46,901 nucleotides of DNA from CAZGTQ01 sp964528575 (GTDB taxonomy: Bacteria; Planctomycetota; UBA1135; GCA-002686595), in contig CAZGTQ010000290.1 of assembly GCA_964528575.1 (NCBI GenBank), positions 1 through 46,901 of the forward strand. Direction: 5' to 3'. Below the pieces are notes generated by a model that was given only the letters and a program-made list of their open reading frames with translations, had not been told where the DNA came from and ran no database searches. Position 1 is the first letter of the stretch, and each line of letters starts with the position of its first letter. Below, piece after piece: positions 18,112-26,202 of the stretch. A program made the translations under genes and the position numbers.

Positions 18112-19395
18112 GTGCTCGACCTCAAGCTCATCCGCCAGAACCCCGAGGCGGTCGCGGCGGGTGCTCGGAAGAAGCGCATCCCGTGCGACGTCGACCGCAT
18201 CCTCGCGCTCGACGTCGAGGGGCGCGAGCTCGGCCAGCGCGTCGACGCGCTGCGCGCGCGCCAGCGCACCGCGGGCAAGGAGATCGCGCAGGCCGACGAG
18301 GGGCGGCGCGCGGAGCTCCTCGCCGAGCAGACCGAGCTGAAGACCGAGCTGAGGAGCGCCGAGGAGCGCAAGGGGGCGATCGACGCCGAGCTGCACGAGC
18401 TGCTCCTGCGCGTGCCGAACGTGCCCGCCGACGAGGTGCCCGAGGGCGAGACCGACGCGGACAACGTCGAGGTGAGCCGCTGGGGCGAGCCGCGCTCGTT
18501 CGGGTTCGAGGCGCGCGACCACGTCGCGCTCGCCGAGGGCCAGGGCTGGCTCGACGTGCTGAACGCGGCGCGCATCTCCGGCAGCCGCAACTACGTGCTC
18601 AAGGGCGACCTGTCGTTGCTCGAGGGCGCGGTGATGCGCTTCGCGCTCGACCACATGGTCGCGAAGGGCTTCGTGCCGCTCTCGGTGCCGACGCTCGTGC
18701 GCAGCGAGGTCATGGTCGGCACCGGCTACTTCCCGGGCGGCGAGGAGCAGGCGTATCGCTGCGACGAGCGCGACGACCTGTGCCTCGTCGGGACCGCCGA
18801 GGTGCCGGTCACGGCGCTGCACGGCGGCCAGATCCTCGAGCTCGCCGCGCTGCCGATCCGCTACGTCGCGCTCTCGCCGTGCTATCGGCGCGAGGCGGGC
18901 GCGGCGGGCCGCGACACGCGCGGGCTGTACCGCGTGCACCAGTTCCAGAAGGTCGAGCAGGTCGTCATCGACGTCGCGGATCCCGACGTCAGCCTGGAGC
19001 ACCACCACGCGATCCTCGGGAACGCCGAGGAGGTCCTGCGCGCGCTCGAGCTGCCGTACCGCGTCGTCAACGTCTGCGGCGGCGACCTCGGCCAGCCGCA
19101 GGTGCAGAAGTTCGACATCGAGACGTGGATGCCGTCGCGCGAGGGCTACGGCGAGACGCACAGCGCGTCGCGCTTCCACGACTTCCAGGCGCGGCGGCTC
19201 GACCTGCGCTACCGCGACGAGGAGCGCAAGGTGCGCTTCTGCCACACGCTGAACAACACCGTGGCGGCGAGCACGCGCATGCTGATCGCGCTCCTCGAGA
19301 ACCACCAGCTCGCCGACGGCCGCGTCCACGTGCCGCCGCCGCTGCGGCCCTACCTCGGCGGACGCGAGGTGCTGGGCCGGCCGCTCGACGCGTGA
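18112..19395 (+). CDS. serS: Seryl-tRNA synthetase
   Basis: A 427-residue class II synthetase charging tRNA-Ser. The N-terminal coiled-coil arm spans about residues 30-105 (RQRTAGKEIAQADEGRRAEL, then KTELRSAEERKG). TAEVPVTALH precedes motif 2, CYRREAGAAGRDTRGLYRVHQF. Motif 3 reads NNTVAASTRMLIALLENHQ rather than the common NGSGLAVGRTL form, a variant worth noting, although the Arg and ENHQ are kept. The GTG at 18112 gives the normal VLDLKLIRQNPEAV start. It overlaps the next gene by four bases. Confidence 0.96.
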   Translation: MLDLKLIRQNPEAVAAGARKKRIPCDVDRILALDVEGRELGQRVDALRARQRTAGKEIAQADEGRRAELLAEQTELKTELRSAEERKGAIDAELHELLLRVPNVPADEVPEGETDADNVEVSRWGEPRSFGFEARDHVALAEGQGWLDVLNAARISGSRNYVLKGDLSLLEGAVMRFALDHMVAKGFVPLSVPTLVRSEVMVGTGYFPGGEEQAYRCDERDDLCLVGTAEVPVTALHGGQILELAALPIRYVALSPCYRREAGAAGRDTRGLYRVHQFQKVEQVVIDVADPDVSLEHHHAILGNAEEVLRALELPYRVVNVCGGDLGQPQVQKFDIETWMPSREGYGETHSASRFHDFQARRLDLRYRDEERKVRFCHTLNNTVAASTRMLIALLENHQLADGRVHVPPPLRPYLGGREVLGRPLDA

Positions 19396-20378
19396 AGCTC
19401 GGCCGCACGGCCAAGGTGCTGATCGTCCTCGCCGTTGCCGCGGGCGGGGCGGAGCTCGGCGCGCGCCTCGTCGCGGCGGCGACGCTGCGCGAGCGCGGGA
19501 TGCGCTACGACGCCGAGCTGGGCTTCCGGCCGGTGCCGAACGTGCGCAAGCACGACCGCTTCTGGGGCGACGACGAGCCGGCGACGACGAACTCGCACGG
19601 CTGGCGCGACGCCGAGCACGCGTACGAGAAGGAGCCCGGCGTCACGCGCGCGGTTGCGCTGGGGGACTCGTTCACGTTCGGCGTCGAGGTCGACTACGGG
19701 GAGCGCTTCACCGAGATCCTTGAGGGCACGCTCGCGGCCTTCGAGGTCGTGAACCTCGGCGTCAACGCGTACGGGACGGCGCAGGAGCTGCGCGCGCTCG
19801 AGGTGCACGGGGTGCGCTACGACCCCGACCTCGTGATCCTCGTCGCGTACCTCGGCAACGACCTCGACGACGTGCGCAACGTCGAGAAGGGCGGCCAGCC
19901 GTGCCCGTGGTACCGGCTCGAGGACGGCGAGCTCGAGCTCGTGCCGCCGAGCGCGGGCCCGCTCGTGCGGCTGCGCAACGCGAGCTACGTCGTCGAGACG
20001 GTGCTCGGGATGCTGTCGCCCGGCGAAGGCGGCACGCGCGAGGCGCCACAGTGGGCGGGGGACGTCGACACCGTGCCGCTCTTCGTCGCGCTCGTGCGGC
20101 GCATGGCCGAGGTCTGCGACGAGGCGGGGGCGCGCTTCCTCGCCGTGTACACGTACTCGTCGGACCGCTTCGGCTTCGCGCCGTTCCCGCGCGAGCTGCG
20201 CGCGCGCCAGCTCGTGGCGGACGCGGGGATCGCGACGCTCGACACGTTCGCCGCGTTCGCCGAGTCGATCGCGGCCGGCGCCGAGCTGTTCGAGCGCGGC
20301 CACTGGTCGCCCGAGGGGCACCGGCTCGTCGCGGAGCTGATCCGCCGCGAGCTGCTCGAGCGCGGCTGGGTCGAGTGA
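19392..20378 (+). CDS. SGNH/GDSL-family hydrolase, membrane-anchored or secreted
   Basis: A 328-residue protein with a short N-terminal hydrophobic segment (VLIVLAVAAGGAELGA). Block I is VALGDSFTFGVEV with nucleophile S93, followed by a Gly block (NLGVNAYGTAQELRAL) and an Asn block (YLGNDLDD). The catalytic His is in the C-terminal HWSPEGHRLVAE, where Ser-Pro-Glu stands in for the usual DxxH spacing. Such enzymes are esterases or acyl-ester hydrolases, often on surface polysaccharides; the substrate is not evident. The GTG start overlaps serS, and the gene runs convergently into the T2SS operon with 35 bases between them. Confidence 0.82.
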   Translation: MKLGRTAKVLIVLAVAAGGAELGARLVAAATLRERGMRYDAELGFRPVPNVRKHDRFWGDDEPATTNSHGWRDAEHAYEKEPGVTRAVALGDSFTFGVEVDYGERFTEILEGTLAAFEVVNLGVNAYGTAQELRALEVHGVRYDPDLVILVAYLGNDLDDVRNVEKGGQPCPWYRLEDGELELVPPSAGPLVRLRNASYVVETVLGMLSPGEGGTREAPQWAGDVDTVPLFVALVRRMAEVCDEAGARFLAVYTYSSDRFGFAPFPRELRARQLVADAGIATLDTFAAFAESIAAGAELFERGHWSPEGHRLVAELIRRELLERGWVE

Positions 20379-20413
20379 GCGCGCGCGCGCGCCCGCTGCT
20401 CTGCGCTCTCGGG

Positions 20414-21424
20414 TCAGCCGCCGCCGCCGCCGAGCAGCGCGTCGAGCGCCCCGCCTCCGCCGCTGCCGCCGCCCTGGAGCAGGTCGCCCAGGTCGACCGT
20501 GCTGCCGGGAGGCGGCTGCCCGTTGCCCAGGTTGGGGAACGGGTTGTCGTTCGGGTCGAGGGGGATCTGGTTCCCGTTCTCGTCGGTGGTGTAGCCGTCG
20601 ATGTCCACGTCGCCGCCGGCGCCCGGCAGGCCCGGCTGGCCCTCGGAAACCGGCGGCAGCAGGCGCGGGATCACCGCGACCGGCTGCAGCTCGAGCGATT
20701 GGCGCAGCGTCTCGGGGAAGCGGATGATCCGCTTGTACGAGACGAGGCGCTTGTCGATGGAGAGCTCGTGGAGCTGCTCGCGCATCAGGCGCGGCGCGAA
20801 CTCGAGCTCGAGCGTGATCTCGATCCGCGCGGGCAGCGCGTCGCCGTCGTCGTAGCTCGTGCCCCAGCTCTCGATCGGCTCGGCGTCGGGGCCGTCCTCC
20901 TCGAACACCTGGACGTCGAACGCGCGGATCTTCTCGTTCAGGAACATGAACTCGCCGCCGTCGAACGGCTCGTCGTCGACGCCGAAGGACTCGCGGCGGT
21001 AGATCTCGAGGAAGTCGTCGAGCTCGGGGTTGCTGCGCAGGCGGTAGCCGACCTCGTTCACGTCCGCGCGCAAGAGATCGCCGCGCTCGCGGTAGCCGAC
21101 GAAGCTGTCGTTCGCCGTCACGAAGTCGATGCTATCGGCGTCGACGCCCGCGAGGACGCGGTTCTCGATGCGCAGCGCCGCGGCGCGCGGCCGCGCGTAC
21201 GTGCTGAGCGCGCGCAGGTCGGCCTCGATCAGGTCGAGGATCGCGGGACCCGCGAGCTGGTTCTCCTGGATGTTGTGGATCGTGTCCCGCGTCGTGCGCG
21301 CCGACGTGAGCATCTTCGACATCATGACGAGGAGCATCGACATGATGAGCACGGTGAGCAGGACCTCCATCAACGTGAAGCCCGCCCCGCCGCCGGTCCG
21401 TGCTCTCTGGATTCTCGTTCTCAT
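20414..21424 (-). CDS. gspJ: Type II secretion minor pseudopilin GspJ, with a long acidic/glycine tail
   Basis: A 336-residue type IV pilin-like protein. The prepilin peptidase site is G|FTLMEVLLTVLIM with Glu at +5 and a hydrophobic helix. Size and position after gspI identify it as GspJ, a minor pseudopilin of the piston tip. The last 70 or so residues are unusual: an Asp/Asn/Pro segment (DGYTTDENGNQIPLDPNDN) followed by a Gly-rich end. The ATG at 21422-21424 overlaps the gspI stop. It is the last gene of the minus-strand T2SS operon; gspK, which often follows gspJ, is absent. Confidence 0.82.
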   Translation of the reverse strand: MRTRIQRARTGGGAGFTLMEVLLTVLIMSMLLVMMSKMLTSARTTRDTIHNIQENQLAGPAILDLIEADLRALSTYARPRAAALRIENRVLAGVDADSIDFVTANDSFVGYRERGDLLRADVNEVGYRLRSNPELDDFLEIYRRESFGVDDEPFDGGEFMFLNEKIRAFDVQVFEEDGPDAEPIESWGTSYDDGDALPARIEITLELEFAPRLMREQLHELSIDKRLVSYKRIIRFPETLRQSLELQPVAVIPRLLPPVSEGQPGLPGAGGDVDIDGYTTDENGNQIPLDPNDNPFPNLGNGQPPPGSTVDLGDLLQGGGSGGGGALDALLGGGGG

Positions 21425-21960
21425 CGATCCGCTCCGTCTTCGTCCTCTTCGCTGCCGTAGACCTGTTCCCACGGCATCCATCGTTCGAGGATCAGCTCGT
21501 TCTTGAAGTCGCGCAGCTTCGGGAACGTCACGCGGACCTTGATCTTCTCGAAGGGCAGGTCCTCGTCCTCCCGGTCCTCCTCGTCGCGCTCCTCCTCCTG
21601 CTCTAGGCGGCGCGCCTTGAACGAGTCGTGCCAATCGCGGCGGCCGTCGCTCGACGACGAGGTCGCCGAGGGGAAGCTGTCCTCGCCGTAGATCACGTCG
21701 AACGCGAAGTACTCGTACCCTTCGTCCGCGTACGTGCCCGAGGGCCGGTCGCCGTAGTCGTCCTGGAACAGGCCCGACTCGATCTGGCCGAGCGTGTACT
21801 CCGCGAGCTGGTTCGCGACCTTCAGGTTGCGCGAGTGGGCGGCGTTGAGCTTCGCCCCGTTCAGCGCCTGGATCAGGCTGACGAGCGTGACCCCGACGAT
21901 CAGGATCGTTACGGCGAGCTCGGCCAGGGTGAAGCCGCTGCGCTCGGTGCTGCGTCGCAT
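21421..21960 (-). CDS. gspI: Type II secretion minor pseudopilin GspI
   Basis: A 179-residue pseudopilin with the class III signal RSGFTLAELAVTILIVG (cleavage after Gly, Glu at +5). The globular part is short and has a strongly acidic stretch (EEERDEEDREDED) and FEKIKVRVTFP, followed by another acidic tail. It probably belongs to the tip complex with GspJ and GspH. The start overlaps the gspH stop by one base (TGATG), and the stop overlaps the gspJ start, indicating translational coupling. Confidence 0.8.
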   Translation of the reverse strand: MRRSTERSGFTLAELAVTILIVGVTLVSLIQALNGAKLNAAHSRNLKVANQLAEYTLGQIESGLFQDDYGDRPSGTYADEGYEYFAFDVIYGEDSFPSATSSSSDGRRDWHDSFKARRLEQEEERDEEDREDEDLPFEKIKVRVTFPKLRDFKNELILERWMPWEQVYGSEEDEDGADR

Positions 21961-22523
21961 CAATCGAAGTCTCCCTCTTCGACGGGCTCGCGCTCCCACA
22001 GGCCGTCGTGGAACTTGATCAGTCCGGTGAGGCCGATCACCTCGATCGTGAAGTAGCGGTCGAAGATCTCCTGGCGAAGCACCACGAGGTGGTGGCACGA
22101 CGAGCCGCGCGCGTCGAAATCGACGTACACCAGCCCGTTGTCGAACGTCTCGCCGTTCAGCGTGACCGACTCGAACGTGACGCCGTCCCCGAGCTCCGTC
22201 ACTTCGACGACAAGCCGCTCCTCGTCGGCCGCGGCGAAGCCGCCGCCCTCGGCACGGAAGGGCGTCGCGATCCAGTAGCGCTCGCCCTCGAGGTCGTACA
22301 CGACCTGGAACGTCGCGCTGCGCGCGATCGCGTCGTTGCGCGTCCCGTGCAGGTGCGCCGCGAGCGCGCGGACGTCCGAGTTGAGGCGCTGGCTGGGGAC
22401 GATCGACTCCCACGAGACGAGCACGAGCGTGGCCACCATGCCCAGGATGATGATGACCACCATGAGCTCGATCAGCGTGTAGCCGCGCGTGCGCGCGGAC
22501 CGACTCGCGAGGGAGACGCGCAC
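21960..22523 (-). CDS. gspH: Type II secretion pseudopilin GspH/FimT
   Basis: A 187-residue GspH/FimT-type protein: short leader, RGYTLIELMVVIIILGM with Glu at +5, and a beta-rich C-terminal domain (FQVVYDLEGERYWIATPF; GLVYVDFDARGSSCHHLVVL) matching the GspH beta-sandwich. A vicinal Ser-Ser-Cys-His-His is present. Located nine bases after the gspG stop in the T2SS operon. Confidence 0.82.
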   Translation of the reverse strand: MRVSLASRSARTRGYTLIELMVVIIILGMVATLVLVSWESIVPSQRLNSDVRALAAHLHGTRNDAIARSATFQVVYDLEGERYWIATPFRAEGGGFAAADEERLVVEVTELGDGVTFESVTLNGETFDNGLVYVDFDARGSSCHHLVVLRQEIFDRYFTIEVIGLTGLIKFHDGLWEREPVEEGDFD

Positions 22524-22532
22524 GTCCGAACG

Positions 22533-22967
22533 CTACTCTTTCTCCGCGCCCCAGTAGATGTCGGCGTTGTCGCCCTCGCCGCCCGGCGCGTTGTCCTTGC
22601 CGAGCGAGTAGATCGCCGGCTTGGTCTCGCCCGTGTAGGCGGGGGACTCGTACTGGTACTCCATGCCCCACGGGTCCTTCGGGATCGTCTCGCGGTCGAG
22701 GAAGCGGTGCCCGTTCTCGTCGGCCGTGACGAGCGCCTCGAGCGAGTCGGGGTAGCGGCCGCCGTTCTCGATCGCGAACTGGTCGAGCGCGCTCTTGATC
22801 GCGGACAGCTCGCCCTTGACGACGCCGCCCTGGGCCTTCATCAGGCGGTCGAGGACGTTCGGGACGACCATCGTCGCGAGCAGGCCGATGATCACGATCA
22901 CGACCATGAGCTCGGCGAGCGAGAAGCCGCGGCGGAGCCGGTGGGCGGACAGGTGGAGAGTCTTCAT
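22533..22967 (-). CDS. gspG: Type II secretion major pseudopilin GspG
   Basis: A 144-residue major pseudopilin that would polymerise into the T2SS piston. The leader ends RRG, followed by FSLAELMVVIVIIGLLATMVVPNV. The globular part has the GspG pattern: KSALDQFAIENGGRYPDSLEAL, then IPKDPWGMEYQY and YSLGKDNAPGGEGDNADIYW, where the Asp/Gly loop is the usual calcium site. It is separated from gspF by a 188-base spacer with two inverted repeats, so it may have its own expression control. Confidence 0.92.
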   Translation of the reverse strand: MKTLHLSAHRLRRGFSLAELMVVIVIIGLLATMVVPNVLDRLMKAQGGVVKGELSAIKSALDQFAIENGGRYPDSLEALVTADENGHRFLDRETIPKDPWGMEYQYESPAYTGETKPAIYSLGKDNAPGGEGDNADIYWGAEKE

Positions 22968-22989
22968 GGCGAGGGTTCTCGGAGCGGGG

Positions 22990-23062
22990 GGCCGGGCGGC
23001 GTGCCCGGCCGGTTCCGGCGGACTCGGACGCCCGGGGGCGGCCGGTATTCCCACCGTGGGAA
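22990..23062 (-). promoter_or_regulatory. Inverted repeats in the gspF-gspG spacer
   Basis: GGCCGGGC (22990-22997) pairs with GCCCGGCC (23003-23010), giving an 8-bp hairpin just upstream of gspG. A separate near-palindrome, TTCCCAC-CGTGGGAA, spans 23048-23062. Both lie in the 188-base non-coding gap 22968-23155, the largest inside the T2SS operon. They may stabilise or boost the gspG message; no promoter boxes were convincing. Confidence 0.45.
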
Positions 23063-23155
23063 ATGGTGCTCTGCCGCAGGGCCTCATGGGCCCCGCAGGC
23101 CGATTTTTCGCGGCTCGAAGCGTCCGAGCCCCGGGGAGGCGTCCGGGGCCGGCGG

Positions 23156-24424
23156 TCAGCTGACCGCCCCGACCTGCAGGATCGGCAGGATGATCGACCA
23201 GACGATGTACCCGACGACGGCGGCGAGGAAGACGATCATCACCGGCTCCATGATCGACGTGACCCGCTCGGTCACGACGTCGATCTCCTCGTCGTAGGCG
23301 TCCGCGATGCGGTCGAGCATCTGCTCGAGCTCGCCCGACTGCTCGCCGACCGCGACCATGTAGCCGACGACCGAGGGGAACACCCCCGACGCCTTGAGCG
23401 GGGTGGCGATGTCGGTGCCCTCGAGGATCCGCGTGCGGACGTGCTCGGTCGCGTCCGCCAGGACGCGGTTGCCCACGACGTTGCGCGTGATCTCGAGGCT
23501 CTGGACGGCGGCGACGCCGCTGCCGAGCAGCGTCGAGAGCGTGCGCGTGAAGCGCGCGACCGCCCGCTTGAGCAGCATGTCGCCGACCAGCGGGATCCGC
23601 AGCAGGAAGCGGTCGATGAAGAGCTCGCCCGCGTTGGTCCGGTAGATCCGGTCGACGAGCACCGAGAGGCCCGCGATGCCGAGCGCGCCGACCCACCAGT
23701 AGGCCTTGAACGCGTCGCTGATCTGGATGAGGATCCGCGTCGGCAGCGGCAGCTCCTGGCCGGTGTCCTCGAGCATGCCCGTGATCTGCGGCACGACGAA
23801 CGACATCAGGATGCTGACGACGATGATGCCGAGCGAGATCATCATCAGCGGGTAGGTCAGCGCCGACACGACCTTGCGCTGCAGCGCGCGCTGGCTCTGC
23901 AGGAAGTCCGCGAGGCGCAGCAGCACGGTGTCGACGCCGCCGGTCGCCTCGCCCGCGCGCACCATGTTCACGTACAGATCGCTGAACATGTGCGGGTAGT
24001 CGGCGAGCGCGTCCCCGAGCGACGCGCCCTGGCTGATCCGCTCGCGGATCTCGCGGAACATCGTCTCGATGCGCCGGTTCTCCGCCTGGTCGATGATCGC
24101 GCGCAACGCCTCGGCGAGCGGGATGCCCGCGGCGAGCAGCGTGCCGAGCTGACGCGTGATCGCCGCGACGATCTCGACGTTGCGCCCCGTCGGCCCGCGC
24201 TGCTGCGACGCGCGCGCGCGCCGGATGCGGTCGGCGAGGCCGGGACCGCGGACGCCGGCCTTGGCCTTCATGCCGTGGCGGCCGCCGCGCAGCTCGTGGA
24301 TCTCGCTGACGAGGATGTTCTCGCGCCGCAGCCGCGAGCGAGCCTCGCGCGCGGTGTCGGCGTCGATGACGCCCTTCTTGACGGTGCCCCCGGCGGCGAA
24401 GGCGGTGTACTGGAAGATCGGCAT
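23156..24424 (-). CDS. gspF: Type II secretion inner-membrane protein GspF
   Basis: A 422-residue T2SS platform protein. It begins MPIFQYTAFAAGGTVKKGVIDADTA, a standard GspF N-terminus, and has two copies of the T2SSF domain (LGTLLAAGIPLAEALR..; LSTLLGSGVAAVQSLE..). Three membrane helices follow the usual pattern, the last being IMEPVMIVFLAAVVGYIVWSI. It connects the GspE ATPase to the pseudopilus. It starts 71 bases after the gspE stop, and that spacer is filled by seven GTCGAG repeats. Confidence 0.95.
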   Translation of the reverse strand: MPIFQYTAFAAGGTVKKGVIDADTAREARSRLRRENILVSEIHELRGGRHGMKAKAGVRGPGLADRIRRARASQQRGPTGRNVEIVAAITRQLGTLLAAGIPLAEALRAIIDQAENRRIETMFREIRERISQGASLGDALADYPHMFSDLYVNMVRAGEATGGVDTVLLRLADFLQSQRALQRKVVSALTYPLMMISLGIIVVSILMSFVVPQITGMLEDTGQELPLPTRILIQISDAFKAYWWVGALGIAGLSVLVDRIYRTNAGELFIDRFLLRIPLVGDMLLKRAVARFTRTLSTLLGSGVAAVQSLEITRNVVGNRVLADATEHVRTRILEGTDIATPLKASGVFPSVVGYMVAVGEQSGELEQMLDRIADAYDEEIDVVTERVTSIMEPVMIVFLAAVVGYIVWSIILPILQVGAVS

Positions 24425-24428
24425 CTCT

Positions 24429-24486
24429 GTCGAGGTCGAGACGGTCGAGACAGTCGAGATCGGTCGAGACAGTCGAGACGGTCGAG
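24429..24486. repeat. Seven-copy GTCGAG array between gspE and gspF
   Basis: GTCGAG occurs at 24429, 24435, 24444, 24453, 24463, 24472 and 24481, mostly nine bases apart (spacings 6, 9, 9, 10, 9, 9), often followed by AC. It fills the spacer between the gspE stop (24496) and gspF start (24424). It could be an RNA- or DNA-protein site or a simple sequence expansion. Confidence 0.8.
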
Positions 24487-24495
24487 AGCGCGGCG

Positions 24496-26202
24496 TCAGC
24501 CCAGATCGAGCTGGGTGACGCGCAGCACCTCGTCGGGCGTGGTCATGCGTTGGACGACCTTCTCGCAGCCGTCCATGCGCAGCGTGACGAGGCCGCGCTC
24601 GATCGCGCTCAGCTTGATCTGCGACGCGGTCGAGCCCTCCATGACCTGCGTGCGCAGGATCTCGTCGACGGGCAGGAACTCGTAGATCGCGGTCCGGCCG
24701 GAGAAGCCCGAGTGGAAGCACTCGTCGCAGCCCTCCCCGAACGAGACCTCGCCGTGCAGCTTGGCGGGGTCGAGGTTGAGCTTCTTCAGCTTCGCGAGCC
24801 ACTCGTCGTTCAGCGGAACGAGCACCCTGCAGTTCTTGCACACCGTGCGGACGAGGCGCTGGGCGATGACGAGGATGAGCGAGCTCGACACGAGGTACGG
24901 CTCGACGCCCTGGTCGATCAGACGCGTGATCGTGCTCGCCGAGTCGTTCGTGTGGACGGTCGAGAACACGAGGTGGCCCGTGAGCGCGGCGCGGATCGCG
25001 ATCTCGGCGGTCTCGAGGTCGCGGATCTCGCCGACCATCATCACGTCGGGGTCCTGGCGCAGGAACGAGCGCAGGCCCGCGGCGAACGTCAGGCCCTTCT
25101 TCGTCGCGACCTGCACCTGGCTGACGCCGGCGAGCGAGTACTCGACCGGGTCCTCGATCGTCAGGACGTTCTTCTGCGTCGTGTCGATCTCGCCCATCGC
25201 CGCGTAGAGCGACGTCGTCTTGCCCGAGCCGGTGGGCCCCGTGACGAGGATGATGCCGTGGCTCCAGTTGACGTAGTCGCGCATCATCGCGAGGTTCTCG
25301 GACGACAGTCCGATCTCCTCGAGCGCGTACACGCGTCCGCTCTTGTCGAGCAGACGCATGACGATGCGCTCGCCGGTCGTCGTCGGCACCGAGCTGATCC
25401 GCACGTCGACCTCGCCGTCGCCGATGCGGATCGTCGCGCGGCCGTCCTGCGGCAGGCGGCGCTCGGCGATGTCCATCCGGCCCATGATCTTCACGCGGCT
25501 GATGATCGCCTCGTGCGCCTTCCGCGGGATGGAATCCATGTCGTAGAGGATGCCGTCGATGCGGAAGCGAACCTGCGTGCGGTCCGGGTACGGATGGAAG
25601 TGGACGTCCGAGCTGCGCAGCTTGAGCGCCTGGAACAAGATCGTGTTGACGAGCTTGATGATCGGCGCCTTGTTCGAGACGTCGAGCACGTCCTCGGCGT
25701 CGTCGATCTTGCTCGCCAACCCTTGGATGTCCGCGTCCTCGTCGACGTCCGCGAGCGCCTGGTCGACGCCGTCCGCCTTGTGGCGGTACGCGCGCGCGAT
25801 CAGCGTCGTGATCTCGGTGCGCGGCGCGAGGACGGGCTCGAGCTCGACGCCGAGCATCGCCGCGAGGTCGTCCATCGGATGCGCCTCGAGCGGCGTGCAC
25901 GTCGCGACCTTGAGCAACCCGTCGGAGCCCTGCTCCAGCGCGATCAGGTTGTAGTTGCGCGTGAACTGGACCGGGATCGCGTTGACGAAGTCGGCGGGCA
26001 CGCGCGTCCCGTCGAGGCTGTGGCGGTACTCGTAGCCGAGGTGCTGCGCGTACGCGCGCAGGAGCTTGTCCTCGTCGAGATAGTCCTTCTGCAGGATCAC
26101 GCGGTCGAGCGAGTCCCCGCTCGTGCCCGCGATGCGGCGGCACTCCTCGAGGCGCTCGCGCTGGAGCCCGGCTTCGACGAGGAGATCGGAGATGGACGTC
26201 AT
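24496..26202 (-). CDS. gspE: Type II secretion ATPase GspE
   Basis: A 568-residue secretion ATPase that powers pseudopilus assembly. An N-terminal GspE-N domain (about residues 1-150) is followed by the ATPase: Walker A GPTGSGKT at 322-329, Asp box TIEDPVEY, Walker B-region DPDVMMVGEIRD at 384-395 and His box TGHLVFSTVHTNDS. Two CxxC pairs (C455/C458 and C492/C495) form the zinc-binding C-terminal module typical of GspE/PilB. The start overlaps the gspD stop by four bases (ATGA). Confidence 0.96.
   Translation of the reverse strand: MTSISDLLVEAGLQRERLEECRRIAGTSGDSLDRVILQKDYLDEDKLLRAYAQHLGYEYRHSLDGTRVPADFVNAIPVQFTRNYNLIALEQGSDGLLKVATCTPLEAHPMDDLAAMLGVELEPVLAPRTEITTLIARAYRHKADGVDQALADVDEDADIQGLASKIDDAEDVLDVSNKAPIIKLVNTILFQALKLRSSDVHFHPYPDRTQVRFRIDGILYDMDSIPRKAHEAIISRVKIMGRMDIAERRLPQDGRATIRIGDGEVDVRISSVPTTTGERIVMRLLDKSGRVYALEEIGLSSENLAMMRDYVNWSHGIILVTGPTGSGKTTSLYAAMGEIDTTQKNVLTIEDPVEYSLAGVSQVQVATKKGLTFAAGLRSFLRQDPDVMMVGEIRDLETAEIAIRAALTGHLVFSTVHTNDSASTITRLIDQGVEPYLVSSSLILVIAQRLVRTVCKNCRVLVPLNDEWLAKLKKLNLDPAKLHGEVSFGEGCDECFHSGFSGRTAIYEFLPVDEILRTQVMEGSTASQIKLSAIERGLVTLRMDGCEKVVQRMTTPDEVLRVTQLDLG

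Noticed and set aside
24425..24495. CRISPR array
   Set aside because: Units are six bases with about three-base gaps, there are no spacers of 30 bases or more, and there are no cas genes in the window.
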